Assembly: GCA_038532735.1 (NCBI GenBank)
Contig: JBCBAC010000010.1
Location: 1 to 64,000, forward strand
Direction of reading: 5' to 3'
Source of the DNA: JAHTBL01 sp038532735
GTDB lineage: Bacteria > Pseudomonadota > Alphaproteobacteria > Rhodobacterales > Rhodobacteraceae
Length of the DNA: 64,000 nt
The stretch's first letter is position 1, and the number at the start of each line of letters is the position of its first letter. Both the position numbers and the translations under genes were made by a program. Below are positions 7,963-17,346 of the stretch, piece by piece. Below the pieces are notes generated by a model, which had not been told where the DNA came from, searched no databases, and saw only the letters and a program-made list of their open reading frames with translations.

Positions 7963-8991
7963 ATGTCATCCGAACCAACACAGATGCGCCAGGAAGTACA
8001 CGAGATTCCCGAAGCCGTTGCCCGCCTTCTCGACCAAGGCGGCGGTTCTGTCCGTAACGCGGCAGCCATCGCTCGCGATGCCGACCCAAAGTACTTCATC
8101 TCAATTGCACGCGGATCGTCGGATCATGCGGCCACCTATCTGAAATACGCAAGTGAGCTGATCCTGAGACGGCCCATGGCGTCGGTCGGCCCATCGGTGA
8201 CTTCGATTTACGGCGTTGAGTTGAACGCCCAAGATACTGTTGGCATCGCAGTTTCGCAGTCAGGACAGAGCCCTGACATCGTTCGCTTAACCGAAGCGCT
8301 GCGCCGAAATGGAGCGCATACCGTCGCCATCACAAACGATCACACATCCCGGCTTGCAGCGGCGGCAAATTCCACGCTGCCAATCCATGCGGGACCAGAA
8401 CTCAGCGTTGCGGCAACCAAAACATTCGTCACCTCGCTTGTCGCCGGGCTCTGGTTTCTTGCAGAGTTGAAGCGTGACGATGAGCTCATTGCAGCCATCC
8501 ACGCCCTTCCGGCAGCGCTCGAGAAGGCAACACGGTGCGATTGGTCCAAAGCGGCGGAAGCAATTGATGGACGGTCTCTCTTCAGCATCGGACGCGGTCC
8601 GTCTTGGGCTATTTCAAATGAGGCTGCGCTTAAGTTCAAGGAAACATGTCTGATCCACGCCGAAAGCTACTCGTCTGCTGAGGTTTTGCATGGACCAGTC
8701 TCTATCGTTGGCGAGGGCTTCCCGGTGATTGCCTTCTCTGCATGCGACAAGGCGGAGAGTAGCATCGCTGAAACAGCTGATGCGCTCGCCGACAAGGGTG
8801 CACGCGTCTTTGCCGTGACGAATAAGACGACAAGGGCGGCTTCCCTGCCCCACATTCGAACTGATCATTGGCTTTGTGATCCGATCGCCGCAATTGTTTC
8901 ATTCTACGCGATGGTTGAAACTGTTGCGCTTTCTCGTGGGATTAACCCGGATACACCTCGCCACCTGAACAAGGTCACGGAAACGGTATGA
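7963..8991 (+). CDS. SIS-domain glucosamine-6-phosphate deaminase (NagB-II type)
   Basis: 342 aa with two SIS domains and no glutaminase domain, so it resembles the isomerase half of GlmS. Key segments: IARGSSDHAATYLKYASE, VSQSGQSPDIV, SVAATKTFVT in SIS-1 and ISNEAALKFKE followed by AESYSSAEVLHGP in SIS-2. Such proteins beside nagA act as glucosamine-6-phosphate deaminases, giving fructose-6-phosphate and ammonia; a related fructosamine-deglycase role is possible but less likely given nagA. AAAGG precedes the start; its stop overlaps nagA (ATGA). Confidence 0.92.
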   Translation: MSSEPTQMRQEVHEIPEAVARLLDQGGGSVRNAAAIARDADPKYFISIARGSSDHAATYLKYASELILRRPMASVGPSVTSIYGVELNAQDTVGIAVSQSGQSPDIVRLTEALRRNGAHTVAITNDHTSRLAAAANSTLPIHAGPELSVAATKTFVTSLVAGLWFLAELKRDDELIAAIHALPAALEKATRCDWSKAAEAIDGRSLFSIGRGPSWAISNEAALKFKETCLIHAESYSSAEVLHGPVSIVGEGFPVIAFSACDKAESSIAETADALADKGARVFAVTNKTTRAASLPHIRTDHWLCDPIAAIVSFYAMVETVALSRGINPDTPRHLNKVTETV

Positions 8992-10139
8992 CAGGGAGCG
9001 CACTCACCTTTCGCAATGGCCGTATCTTCGACGGGGTGCGTTTCTATGACAACCATCACATCCGTTTTGAGAATGATCGTTTTGTAAGCCTTGAACAGGA
9101 TCGAGGCTCGATCACTTCAGGCGACGTTGTCGATCTCGCCGGAGATATCTTGTTTCCCGGTTTCGTTGACTTGCAGGTGAATGGTGGCGACGGAGTTCAA
9201 TTTAATTCGAATCCATCCGTGGAGACACTTGAACGAATTGCTAAAGCGCACCGCAGTCTTGGGGTTACTGCATTTCTCCCGACACTTATCACCGACAGCC
9301 TCGAAAAGACCAATGCGGCTATCTCGGCAGCCTGCGCAGCTATTACGAGGGGCGTTCCTGGGATCGCAGGATTGCATCTGGAGGGCCCACATCTGTCGAT
9401 TACGCGCAAGGGCGCTCACGACGCATCATTGATCCGGCGAATGGACGCTTCTGATTTGGAAAGTCTTCTCGTCGCTGCTCAGAAACTACCGTTGCTGAAG
9501 GTAACCGTCGCACCGGAAAACGTGACAGAAGAACAAGTCCGTAGGCTTGCAGATGCAGGAGTTCTGGTTTCGCTTGGACATACCGATGCCGACTACGCGA
9601 CCTGTCGTCGTTATTTCAAATCCGGAGCGCGCTGCGTGACCCACTTGTTCAATGCGATGAGCCAGCTGGGAAATCGTGAACCCGGACTTGTTGGCGCTGC
9701 GCTGGCTGACGGAACGGTATCAAGCGGCCTGATCGCAGACGCAGTCCATGTGCATCCCGAAACGATCGCTGCCGCTTGGCGCGCCAAGGCTGGCCCTGGT
9801 CGTATCTTCCTGGTCAGTGATGCGATGGCCGTGGCCGGATCGCAGAGCACTGAGTTTGAACTTGGCGGACGCAAGATCAGGCGCGACAATGGCATACTGA
9901 CACTTGCCGATGGCACGCTTGCGGGTGCAGATTTGGACCTGGCAACGGCAGCTCGGACCATGGTCAACCAAGTTGGAATTAGCCCTTTGCTGGCGCTTGA
10001 AGCGGCAACCAGCATCCCAGCACGTTTGATTGGGTTGGATTACGGTTTCAACGACTTGTCTAACGTCGTTCGACTTGCATCCGACTTTTCCAGCGTCAAG
10101 GTGCTGCGCGAGACATGTGACGCGGATGCGAGAGCGTGA
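8988..10139 (+). CDS. nagA: N-acetylglucosamine-6-phosphate deacetylase
   Basis: 383 aa amidohydrolase removing acetate from GlcNAc-6-P to give GlcN-6-P. Motifs in order: PGFVDLQVNGGDGVQF, metal-ligand glutamate in LHLEGPHL, GHT, HLFNAMSQ, DAVHVHP and the catalytic Asp in LVSDAM. Length and motif order match NagA. It is the last gene of the kinase-gntR-deaminase-nagA operon and takes GlcNAc-6-P from both the kinase and MurQ branches. Confidence 0.96.
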   Translation: MTGSALTFRNGRIFDGVRFYDNHHIRFENDRFVSLEQDRGSITSGDVVDLAGDILFPGFVDLQVNGGDGVQFNSNPSVETLERIAKAHRSLGVTAFLPTLITDSLEKTNAAISAACAAITRGVPGIAGLHLEGPHLSITRKGAHDASLIRRMDASDLESLLVAAQKLPLLKVTVAPENVTEEQVRRLADAGVLVSLGHTDADYATCRRYFKSGARCVTHLFNAMSQLGNREPGLVGAALADGTVSSGLIADAVHVHPETIAAAWRAKAGPGRIFLVSDAMAVAGSQSTEFELGGRKIRRDNGILTLADGTLAGADLDLATAARTMVNQVGISPLLALEAATSIPARLIGLDYGFNDLSNVVRLASDFSSVKVLRETCDADARA

Positions 10140-10280
10140 AGTGAATATATGGAGTAAGGCCCGGCAAAGTGCCTTGCCCTGCCGCGCCTTGATGAAAATG
10201 TAGCGCCTAATAAGCTCAGTTTGTTTTGGAAGCGCCCTTTATGCCGCAAAAGGCACGCTCTGAGATCGGCGCCAAGGACA

Positions 10281-10937
10281 CTATTCTTTGCGCTTTCGAT
10301 CAGGCTCTGCGTTCAGCATGCCAAGTATCACATCGATGTGCCCATCTCTCAGGTTAGAGACCGGGAAGTGCTCATCAAGATCGTCGAATGTTGCAAACAT
10401 TTCACGCGCTAGCGAGAGCATGACCATCGGGCCGAAAGCCACGTGGAACAACTGATTTTGATCTACTGGGCTAAACTCGCCACTTGAGACACCTTCTTTG
10501 ATGATCTTCCAAAGAAGTTCGCGCTCTGGCTCGATGTATTCCGTGTGAAAGTCCCGGGCGACATTAGGAAACTCGCGAGAAACCTCCGCGATCAAAGGCG
10601 ACATACGGCCAACGCTGGATTCGACAGTAATGTCATAAAGGACCCGGATGGCTTCGATCAGCTTTCGCCGGGCGGATAAATCATGGTCTTCGACCAGAGC
10701 TTCCACAGCTTCCAGCGCGGCTGTGTATCCATAGGTCACGCAAGCGCTGAAGAGTTCATCCTTTCCCGTGAAATGGTGATAGAGGCTCGCTTTGGTGATC
10801 CCACAGCCTTTTGCAATGGCACTCATGGATGTACCCGAGAAGCCGTTTTCCAAAAATAGCTGTGTTGTGGTCAGGATGATCTGGGTTCTCCGATCAAGAA
10901 CCGCATTTTCTTGTTCCAATATGTTTGACCTTTGCAT
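10281..10937 (-). CDS. TetR/AcrR-family regulator of RND efflux
   Basis: 218 aa from the ATG at 10937 (a GTG two codons upstream is also possible). The N-terminal helix-turn-helix is ATQLFLENGFSGTSMSAIAKGC-like, with GITKASLYHHFTGKDEL as recognition part; the C-terminal half resembles the TetR_C domain of AcrR-like proteins. It is divergent from an RND adaptor/pump pair, and a 14-bp palindrome lies between, so it probably represses the pump and itself. Confidence 0.92.
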   Translation of the reverse strand: MQRSNILEQENAVLDRRTQIILTTTQLFLENGFSGTSMSAIAKGCGITKASLYHHFTGKDELFSACVTYGYTAALEAVEALVEDHDLSARRKLIEAIRVLYDITVESSVGRMSPLIAEVSREFPNVARDFHTEYIEPERELLWKIIKEGVSSGEFSPVDQNQLFHVAFGPMVMLSLAREMFATFDDLDEHFPVSNLRDGHIDVILGMLNAEPDRKRKE

Positions 10938-10955
10938 GACCACATCTATCTACCT

Positions 10956-10969
10956 ACCGAACGGTCGGT
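10956..10969. promoter_or_regulatory. palindromic operator between tetR and RND pump genes
   Basis: ACCGA-ACGG-TCGGT is a perfect 5-4-5 inverted repeat, within the broader CTACCGAACGGTCGGTTTT, 19 bp from the regulator start and 42 bp from the adaptor start. Size and place fit a TetR-family operator. Confidence 0.65.
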
Positions 10970-11010
10970 TTTCGATCGGATGGTTATGAGACAGATAGGA
11001 AGATAACATC

Positions 11011-12087
11011 ATGGTGCAACCTCGATCGAGCCTATTAATGCTCGCGGCCATTGCTACGCTGCCTGCACCTCTTTTCGCGCAAGCCACCGACGAAGCCGTT
11101 GTCGAACAACCACCGGTCTTCGTTCAAACAATGATGGTGCCGTCGCAAAGCGAAAGTCTTTCTCGGCAATTCTTCGGTCAGATAGCGGCCCTGGAAACTG
11201 TGGATATCTCCTTCGAAGTCGGAGGCTATCTTGAGTTTCTGGATGCTCGTGAAGGGACGCGTATCCCGGAAGGAACGCTACTGGCAAATCTCGACCTGGC
11301 CCCGTTTCAACGCGCCGTCGAACGCGCAGAGCTCAACCTGGCTCAGGCGGAACGCACGTTGGCACGTGCGCTCACTTTGGCAAAGCGGAACGTCGCCTCG
11401 GCCGTACAGGCCGAAGATGCCGAAACCGCAAGGAATCTCGCAAAAGTTGCCCTTCGCGAAGCGCGCGATGCCTTGTCAGACGCAAAGCTCCACGCACCTT
11501 TCGACGCCCTGATTGCCGACCGGATTGGTACCGCCTTCACTACCATTGCGCCTGGCCAACCTGTCTTGCGACTGCATAACATGTCGGAAACGCGGGTTGA
11601 GTTCGACTTGCCTGAGCGGCTGCTTGGTGCGATCGGAGATCCATCTGAGGCAACTTTTATCGGCCAGTTTGCTGGTTCTGCTAACGATATCCCTCTGAAT
11701 TTCCGTGAGTTCCGAGCGGAAGCATCCGGTATCGGTCAAAGCTATACGATTTCTTTGGCCGTAGAGGGCGAGACAGGGCCCACTATGCTACCCGGGCGCA
11801 CCATGACAGTTATCGCTGAAATTTCGAACTCCGAAACAGGTGTGCAGGTGCCCGCAAGCGCAATCGTGATACAGCCAAACGGAGACCATACCGTCGCAGT
11901 CATCCAACCTGAGAACGGAGAAGTGATCGCGACACATATCACTGTGGATGTGCAGTCTCGTAACGGCACATCGTTCACAGTCATAGGTTTGGACCCAAAT
12001 ACAGAGATCATCACGGTTGGAGCGCACCTTATCGAAACTGGCCAAAGCGTTCAGCGCTTTGATGGCCTTACTGTTGAAGGCTCCTGA
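11011..12087 (+). CDS. RND efflux periplasmic adaptor (membrane-fusion protein)
   Basis: 358 aa. An N-terminal signal peptide ends near LFAQA. Next come a barrel-sandwich half-motif (SFEVGGYLEFLDAREGTRIPEGTLLANLD), an alpha-helical hairpin rich in A/E/R (about 95-150), the second half-motif and C-terminal beta domains. It links the inner-membrane pump to an outer-membrane channel, not encoded here. AGGAAG precedes the ATG. The pump gene begins 3 bp after its stop. Confidence 0.93.
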   Translation: MVQPRSSLLMLAAIATLPAPLFAQATDEAVVEQPPVFVQTMMVPSQSESLSRQFFGQIAALETVDISFEVGGYLEFLDAREGTRIPEGTLLANLDLAPFQRAVERAELNLAQAERTLARALTLAKRNVASAVQAEDAETARNLAKVALREARDALSDAKLHAPFDALIADRIGTAFTTIAPGQPVLRLHNMSETRVEFDLPERLLGAIGDPSEATFIGQFAGSANDIPLNFREFRAEASGIGQSYTISLAVEGETGPTMLPGRTMTVIAEISNSETGVQVPASAIVIQPNGDHTVAVIQPENGEVIATHITVDVQSRNGTSFTVIGLDPNTEIITVGAHLIETGQSVQRFDGLTVEGS

Positions 12088-12090
12088 TCC

Positions 12091-15000
12091 ATGCAGATAG
12101 CGCGCCTTTCCATTCAGAAACCACTCTACACGTGGCTGTTAATCCTCTTCTGTCTGTTCGGAGGCGCGGCAGGTTACTTGAGCGTCGGCAAGCTGGAAGA
12201 CCCGGTCTTCACGCTGAAATCTGCTCTCATTATTACACCCTATCCGGGTGCGACTGCGTCAGAGGTTGCGATTGAAGTTTCCGAAGTTTTGGAAGCTGAA
12301 ATCCAGCAGATGGATGAGATCGACTTCATCACTTCATCGAATACGCCGGGCCTGTCCGTCATCGAAGTGACGATCCAGGATACCTACGACGGAAGCGAAC
12401 TTCCTCAGGTCTGGGATGATTTGCGCGATAGAGTTGCAGATGCCGCCGGCGCCTTGCCGGAGGCAGCCCTTCCACCGACTGTCAATGACAGCTTTGGCGA
12501 CGTGTATGGCCTTCTTTACGCGGTTTCAGCGCCGGGATACGACGATGCAACGATCTGGGACATCGCCAGTTTTCTGCGCCGGGAATTGCTCACCGTCGAT
12601 GGTGTTGCGAATGCCCAGGTGCTTGGGTTGCCCGAAGAAGCCATCTTCGTGGAGCCATCGAGCGAAAAGCTCACTGCTTTGGGTGTGCCGCCGAATGTCG
12701 TCATTGGAGCCGTGTCAGCGACCGATAGCGTCGTGCCCACGGGAACGGCCGACAATGACCGTAGTGACGTCACTATAACAGGACCGCAGCCCGACGACAG
12801 CGTTGCCGAGATCAGTGCTTTGACGTTTGGATTCCAAGGCGAAGTACTGAACCTGACAGATGTTGCTGACGTTTACCGTGGCCGTGTGGATGCCCCACGA
12901 CAGATCATTCGTCACAATGGGGTAGATGCTTTCACGATTGGCGTCGCAGGTCTCACGTCGCAGAATATCGTGACGGTCGGGCAGCGAATAGAAGATCGTC
13001 TCGCCGAGATTACGCCGCTGTTGCCGGTCGGTGTCACGCTCGATCCTGTGTATGAACAACACCGCGTTGTGGACACCGCCAACCAAGACTTCCTGATGAG
13101 CCTTGCCATGTCAGTCGGCGTTGTGATCGGCGTGCTGGCATTGTTTATGGGGTGGCGGGCGGCCATCGTGGTAGGTGGTTCCCTGCTGCTGACGGTCAGC
13201 TTCACGTTCTTCTTCATGAATATCTTCGACATCAAAGTCGAACGCATCAGCCTCGGTGCGCTCATCATCGCCATGGGCATGTTGGTGGACAACGCCATTG
13301 TGGTTGCGGAAGGCATGCAGGTGCAAATGCGACGTGGCAAGAAGGCGATTGACGCTGCATCCGAGGTCGCACCGCGGACGCAAGTCCCGCTGCTCGGGGC
13401 AACGATCATCGGCATTATGGCATTTGCAGGCATCGGCCTCAGCCCCGATAGCTCCGGGGAGTTTCTGTTCTCGCTCTTTGCAGTAATCGGCATTTCGCTC
13501 CTTCTGTCATGGGTACTGGCCGTGACGGTCACACCACTTCTGGCCAGCTACTTCTTCCGGACAGAAACCAACGCAGACGCGAAAGATCCTTACGATACGC
13601 TCTTTTTCCGTGGCTACGGCGCGGTGGTCCGCGGCGCACTCCGTGTCCGCTGGCTTGTTATCATCGGGCTTGTCGGCGCCACAGTGGCCGGGGTGGCCTC
13701 TATGGGGATGGTTAAACAGCAATTCTTCCCGCCAGCCACGACGCCTCTGGTCTACCTTAACTATAACGCTGCCCAAGGCACGTCGATTGAGACCTCCAGC
13801 GAAGATCTTGCTCTGTTGGAGGACTGGCTTCTCGAACATCCTGCAGTCGAGGCCGTGACAACGACCGTCGGTGCGAGCATGACGCGTTACCTGCTGACTT
13901 ACACGCCAGAGGACCCGTCCCCCTCCTACGGGCAACTTATCATTCGCGTTGCAAGCGCTAATGACATTCCGGAACTGCGCGATGATCTGACGGCATTCGC
14001 CGCCCAAACGATCCCGTGGGCCGAAACACGCGTACAACAAATCATTTACGGCCCACCGGTCGGAGCCGACGTGGAAGTGCGGCTGTCTGGCCCAGACCCG
14101 AAGGTATTGCGCCAACTCGCCGAAGACGCACAAAATATTTTTGAAACCGAAACCGACCTACTGGTCGTGGAGCGCACAGACTGGCGCGAGCCTCAGCTCA
14201 CGACCCAGCCGATCTTTGCCACTGATCGCGCGCAAGCTCTTGGTATCAGCCGATCTGACGTTTCTCAGGCAATTGCTCTGGCGACAGATGGTCTGCGTGT
14301 CGGAACATTTCGTGAGTTCGACCGTCAGGTTCCCATCCTGATCAGGACTCCGCGAGACGAGCAAATCGGGTCTGACTACCTTTTGGATCAACCTATCTAT
14401 GCGCCATCTTCTGGCGGTTTCACAAACCTCGGACAGGTGATCAACGGGTTTGATGTTGTGACGCGGGATACGCTTATCCAGCGTCGGGATCGCGCACCGA
14501 CCATCAGCGTTCAGGCGTTCACCGTTCCTGATGTGCTGCCGCCACAAGCGTTCGTTGAGGTCCGCGCAGCCATCGAAGCGATGGAGTTGCCCGCTGGCTA
14601 CCGCATGGAATGGGGCGGTGAGTTCGAAAGCGCAAGCACCGCGCAGGCAAGTCTTGGACGACAGATGCCGCTAGCTTTCGGGACGATGCTTTTGATCACC
14701 ATCCTCCTCTTCGGAAAGCTGCGACAGACCGCTGTCATCTGGACTGTCGCGCCCATGGCCGTCACCGGTGTTGGCCTGGGCCTCCTGTTCACGAACCTCC
14801 CCTTTAGCTTTACCGCTTTGCTTGGCCTGCTGAGCTTGTCTGGCATGCTCATCAAAAACGCCATCGTGCTTGTGGAGGAAATCGACGCGCAAAAAGATGA
14901 AGAGGGTTTGCCGCAGAGTGAAGCCATCGTAACTGCGTCTGTCAGTCGCCTGCGCCCCGTTGTGCTTGCTGCCGCAACGACAATCCTGGGAATGGTCCCG

Positions 15001-15240
15001 CTGTTAAGCGATGCCTTCTTTGCATCCATGGCGGTGGCCATCATGGCCGGTCTCGGCTTTGCGTCAGTCCTGACGCTTATCGGGGTCCCTGCCCTTTACC
15101 ACACATACCTGCGCAAAGAGCGCCGCGAAGAAAAACGCGAACGCCTCAGCGATCGCAAGCCCGGTGTTCTGGTCCGTCTGTTCAGAAGGTCTCGTGAGGC
15201 GACGGAAACATCGACACCTCAAAAGATCGCGGCAGAGTAA
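12091..15240 (+). CDS. RND-family efflux permease
   Basis: 1049 aa, full length for a HAE1/AcrB-type inner-membrane pump. TM1 (LYTWLLILFCLFGGAAGYL) is followed by a large periplasmic loop, a second transmembrane bundle and a second loop. TM4 carries GMLVDNAIVV with the proton-relay aspartate at about residue 400; the repeated LIKNAIVLVEE near the C-terminus marks TM10. It forms a proton-driven drug or metabolite exporter with the adaptor just upstream. The cargo cannot be inferred. Confidence 0.95.
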   Translation: MQIARLSIQKPLYTWLLILFCLFGGAAGYLSVGKLEDPVFTLKSALIITPYPGATASEVAIEVSEVLEAEIQQMDEIDFITSSNTPGLSVIEVTIQDTYDGSELPQVWDDLRDRVADAAGALPEAALPPTVNDSFGDVYGLLYAVSAPGYDDATIWDIASFLRRELLTVDGVANAQVLGLPEEAIFVEPSSEKLTALGVPPNVVIGAVSATDSVVPTGTADNDRSDVTITGPQPDDSVAEISALTFGFQGEVLNLTDVADVYRGRVDAPRQIIRHNGVDAFTIGVAGLTSQNIVTVGQRIEDRLAEITPLLPVGVTLDPVYEQHRVVDTANQDFLMSLAMSVGVVIGVLALFMGWRAAIVVGGSLLLTVSFTFFFMNIFDIKVERISLGALIIAMGMLVDNAIVVAEGMQVQMRRGKKAIDAASEVAPRTQVPLLGATIIGIMAFAGIGLSPDSSGEFLFSLFAVIGISLLLSWVLAVTVTPLLASYFFRTETNADAKDPYDTLFFRGYGAVVRGALRVRWLVIIGLVGATVAGVASMGMVKQQFFPPATTPLVYLNYNAAQGTSIETSSEDLALLEDWLLEHPAVEAVTTTVGASMTRYLLTYTPEDPSPSYGQLIIRVASANDIPELRDDLTAFAAQTIPWAETRVQQIIYGPPVGADVEVRLSGPDPKVLRQLAEDAQNIFETETDLLVVERTDWREPQLTTQPIFATDRAQALGISRSDVSQAIALATDGLRVGTFREFDRQVPILIRTPRDEQIGSDYLLDQPIYAPSSGGFTNLGQVINGFDVVTRDTLIQRRDRAPTISVQAFTVPDVLPPQAFVEVRAAIEAMELPAGYRMEWGGEFESASTAQASLGRQMPLAFGTMLLITILLFGKLRQTAVIWTVAPMAVTGVGLGLLFTNLPFSFTALLGLLSLSGMLIKNAIVLVEEIDAQKDEEGLPQSEAIVTASVSRLRPVVLAAATTILGMVPLLSDAFFASMAVAIMAGLGFASVLTLIGVPALYHTYLRKERREEKRERLSDRKPGVLVRLFRRSREATETSTPQKIAAE

Positions 15241-15416
15241 TCTGACGGTCAAAGACATTTGATCTGACACATTCCGCGGGATGGCATCTTGGCTAAAGAG
15301 AGCGATCATATTCGCAACGCAATTTACGCCAAGGCGTTGTCTCGTTTGACAGACAGTACACATCTCACGGCAAGCGTTTCTGAAACAGGTGCGACGGGTT
15401 AAGGAGATCTCATACA

Positions 15417-16085
15417 TCAAGCATCACGGCTGGTCCTTGCCAACGCGACCCCGAGCATCACCAGAATACCGCCACCAATAGCTTCGATCCATGCAATGAC
15501 GCGATCCTTCATTATGCGTCCGGAGAGCGTGAAAGCGGCTGCGTAGAACACCAAGATCGGAAGCTCAATCAGAACGGAAACCACCCCAAGGATCACAAGC
15601 TGCAATGGCACATTGCCCGCCGGATCAATAAATTGGGGGAGAATAGCCACAAAGAATGCGATATTCTTAGGGTTCGACGCTTGCAGCGCGAAACCTTTCC
15701 AGAAGGCGCGGGTTGCTGTTGATGTCCTGATGGCTTCAGGATTTTTAAGAGATTGAAATGCCGTCGATGATGAAGGCCTATCTGCTGAGCCTTGTCTACG
15801 AAGAAGCGGCCAGATCATTCCAATACCAAGATAGACAAGGTAAGCGGCCCCTCCCCATTTCACGACTGTGAACAGCGTCGCGCTGGCGACAATCAAAGCG
15901 CCGACGCCCAAAGCCGAAAGCGTGAAGAAAACCGCGTTTGTCGCTAGAATGCCAAGTGTCGCCATGAAGCCGGACCGAAACCCGCTGCGCATCGAGAGGC
16001 TCATGACCAAAAGGACAGCCGGGCCGGGTGTCAGGGAAAGAATGAACTCTGTCACGGCAAAGAAGGCGAGAGCGCTCAGGTCCAT
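15417..16085 (-). CDS. LysE/RhtB-family amino-acid exporter
   Basis: 222 aa, about six transmembrane helices. The N-terminus LAFFAVTEFILSLTPGPAVLLVMS carries the TPGP motif of LysE/RhtB carriers, followed by GFRSGFMATLGI and the GFALQASNPKN motif in the second half. It exports small neutral amino acids or similar solutes. Last gene of the leftward small-gene chain; overlaps the DUF2867 gene by 10 bp. The 176 bp between it and the RND gene hold no gene I can support. Confidence 0.93.
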   Translation of the reverse strand: MDLSALAFFAVTEFILSLTPGPAVLLVMSLSMRSGFRSGFMATLGILATNAVFFTLSALGVGALIVASATLFTVVKWGGAAYLVYLGIGMIWPLLRRQGSADRPSSSTAFQSLKNPEAIRTSTATRAFWKGFALQASNPKNIAFFVAILPQFIDPAGNVPLQLVILGVVSVLIELPILVFYAAAFTLSGRIMKDRVIAWIEAIGGGILVMLGVALARTSRDA

Positions 16086-16573
16086 CTGGTTTCCTTCTCT
16101 GGCTTACTCTTTCGAGTGGCCACTGCCACTCGCCGAAGTGCATCGCGCGCGATCAGGATGTGAAATGGCATGATCGCATTGAGATACAGGCGGCCACCAA
16201 GGTTATGCACATGCACCCAAGTCGCGAGCGAGACGCACCCCTCTTTGGCGATGACCGACACCCGGAAATCGAGATGTTTATCATTGAAACCTGCGATCAG
16301 TTCATGGTCCGTCTCGCTCTCCACCGGAAACGGTCCGACCTTGTCGACTGCCTCTGGACCATCTTGTGAAAGCCCGAAAGGAGCGACGATGATCCCTCGT
16401 ATCTGAAGCAGTCCCCGTGCCCATTTTGGAAACTCTGTGATGATTTCCGCTGCGATACGCGGCGTGGTCACGGCACGCACTGCAAAACAGTCTAGAAAAT
16501 CCTGTGATGTAACACGTGACCAAAGCACACTGTCGGACGGGAGCGCTGCCGATCTTACCGCTATGGCTTTCAT
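16076..16573 (-). CDS. DUF2867 domain protein
   Basis: 165 aa, soluble. Starting MKAIAVRSAALPSDS, it contains ARGLLQIRGIIVAPFGL and a conserved end in which ATWVHVHNLGGRLYLNAIMPFHILIARDALRRV matches the DUF2867 pattern. The start is fixed by GAGGAGC upstream and by an ATGA overlap with the membrane protein gene before it. Function unknown; the family resembles small lipid-binding or polyketide-cyclase folds. Confidence 0.75.
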   Translation of the reverse strand: MKAIAVRSAALPSDSVLWSRVTSQDFLDCFAVRAVTTPRIAAEIITEFPKWARGLLQIRGIIVAPFGLSQDGPEAVDKVGPFPVESETDHELIAGFNDKHLDFRVSVIAKEGCVSLATWVHVHNLGGRLYLNAIMPFHILIARDALRRVAVATRKSKPEKETRWT

Positions 16574-16971
16574 TGGCTCTGCTCCTCTGCTTGCGGGAAA
16601 ACTCTGGCCGTCCACAGCAAAGCGGCAAGCAAAATCTCAAACGTAACCGCAATCAAGATACCTGACCCAACTCTGTCGCGTAGCCACTCGACGATGCCGA
16701 CACTTGCCAGCGCGACAAGCAAAATGATAATGGCTTCGTCAATCCTGTCACGCGTGGCACTTCGCGGATGCGCAGCAGTGAAAATGACCAGATACGCAAG
16801 CCCGACAAAAAGCGTTCCCGCGCGTCTCGCAATGACATCGGCACTGACCACACTCTCCAGACCGAGGATTGCAAAGACAATCTGTGGCGTGAAGAGGAGA
16901 CCAGCGCTGAGGATCAAAAACGCAACACCGCAAAGCCACGATACTCTGAAATGAGAGATGTTCAGTCTCAT
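16570..16971 (-). CDS. small four-helix membrane protein, unknown function
   Basis: 133 aa from MRLNISHFRVSW, with about four hydrophobic segments (LCGVAFLILSAGLLF, AGTLFVGLAYLVIF, IIILLVALASVGIV, ILIAVTFEILLAALLW). The start shares one base with the preceding stop (TAATG) and the end overlaps the DUF2867 start as ATGA. I do not recognise a named family with confidence. Confidence 0.7.
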   Translation of the reverse strand: MRLNISHFRVSWLCGVAFLILSAGLLFTPQIVFAILGLESVVSADVIARRAGTLFVGLAYLVIFTAAHPRSATRDRIDEAIIILLVALASVGIVEWLRDRVGSGILIAVTFEILLAALLWTARVFPQAEEQSQ

Positions 16972-17345
16972 TAGGTCGAACCGTGAAGAGCCGCATAGAG
17001 CAAGCCACCGATTGGGAAGAAAAACAGCCAAGACAGATGACGACCACGGCCAGCGATGAGAGCGACCAGACCGCTCATCGTAAAGATGCCAGCCGCGCCC
17101 ACCAGGAAGCCTTCAACAAAACAGTCCGGTTGCGCATGCAAGAAGATGAGCAACCCCGCGATTGCGACCCAGAATAAAGACAGAAAGTGCCATCCAAATT
17201 GTAAGGTTAGAACGGTGTTCCTGCGGCTACCAAGGATGATAGGCAGGTCATCCCGACGACAGATAGGATTGATCAGATTGATGCCTCCCAAGACTGAGTG
17301 CATCAGAGAAACGGCGACAAGAAGGACGGCAGCTGTGATCAGCAT
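16971..17345 (-). CDS. small membrane protein, unknown function
   Basis: 124 aa starting MLITAAVLLVAVSLMHSVLGG; AGGAGA lies 8 nt upstream. Four hydrophobic segments, with a conserved-looking FGWHFLSLFWVAIAG in the second. Its ATG follows by one base the ancestral stop of the interrupted DUF3995 gene (17347-17349), implying the genes were once tightly coupled. Function unknown. Confidence 0.7.
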   Translation of the reverse strand: MLITAAVLLVAVSLMHSVLGGINLINPICRRDDLPIILGSRRNTVLTLQFGWHFLSLFWVAIAGLLIFLHAQPDCFVEGFLVGAAGIFTMSGLVALIAGRGRHLSWLFFFPIGGLLYAALHGST

Positions 17346-17346
17346 A

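Noticed and set aside
15289..15402. 37-codon plus-strand frame (TTG start) after the RND gene
   Set aside because: No ribosome site and no similarity; too weak to call.
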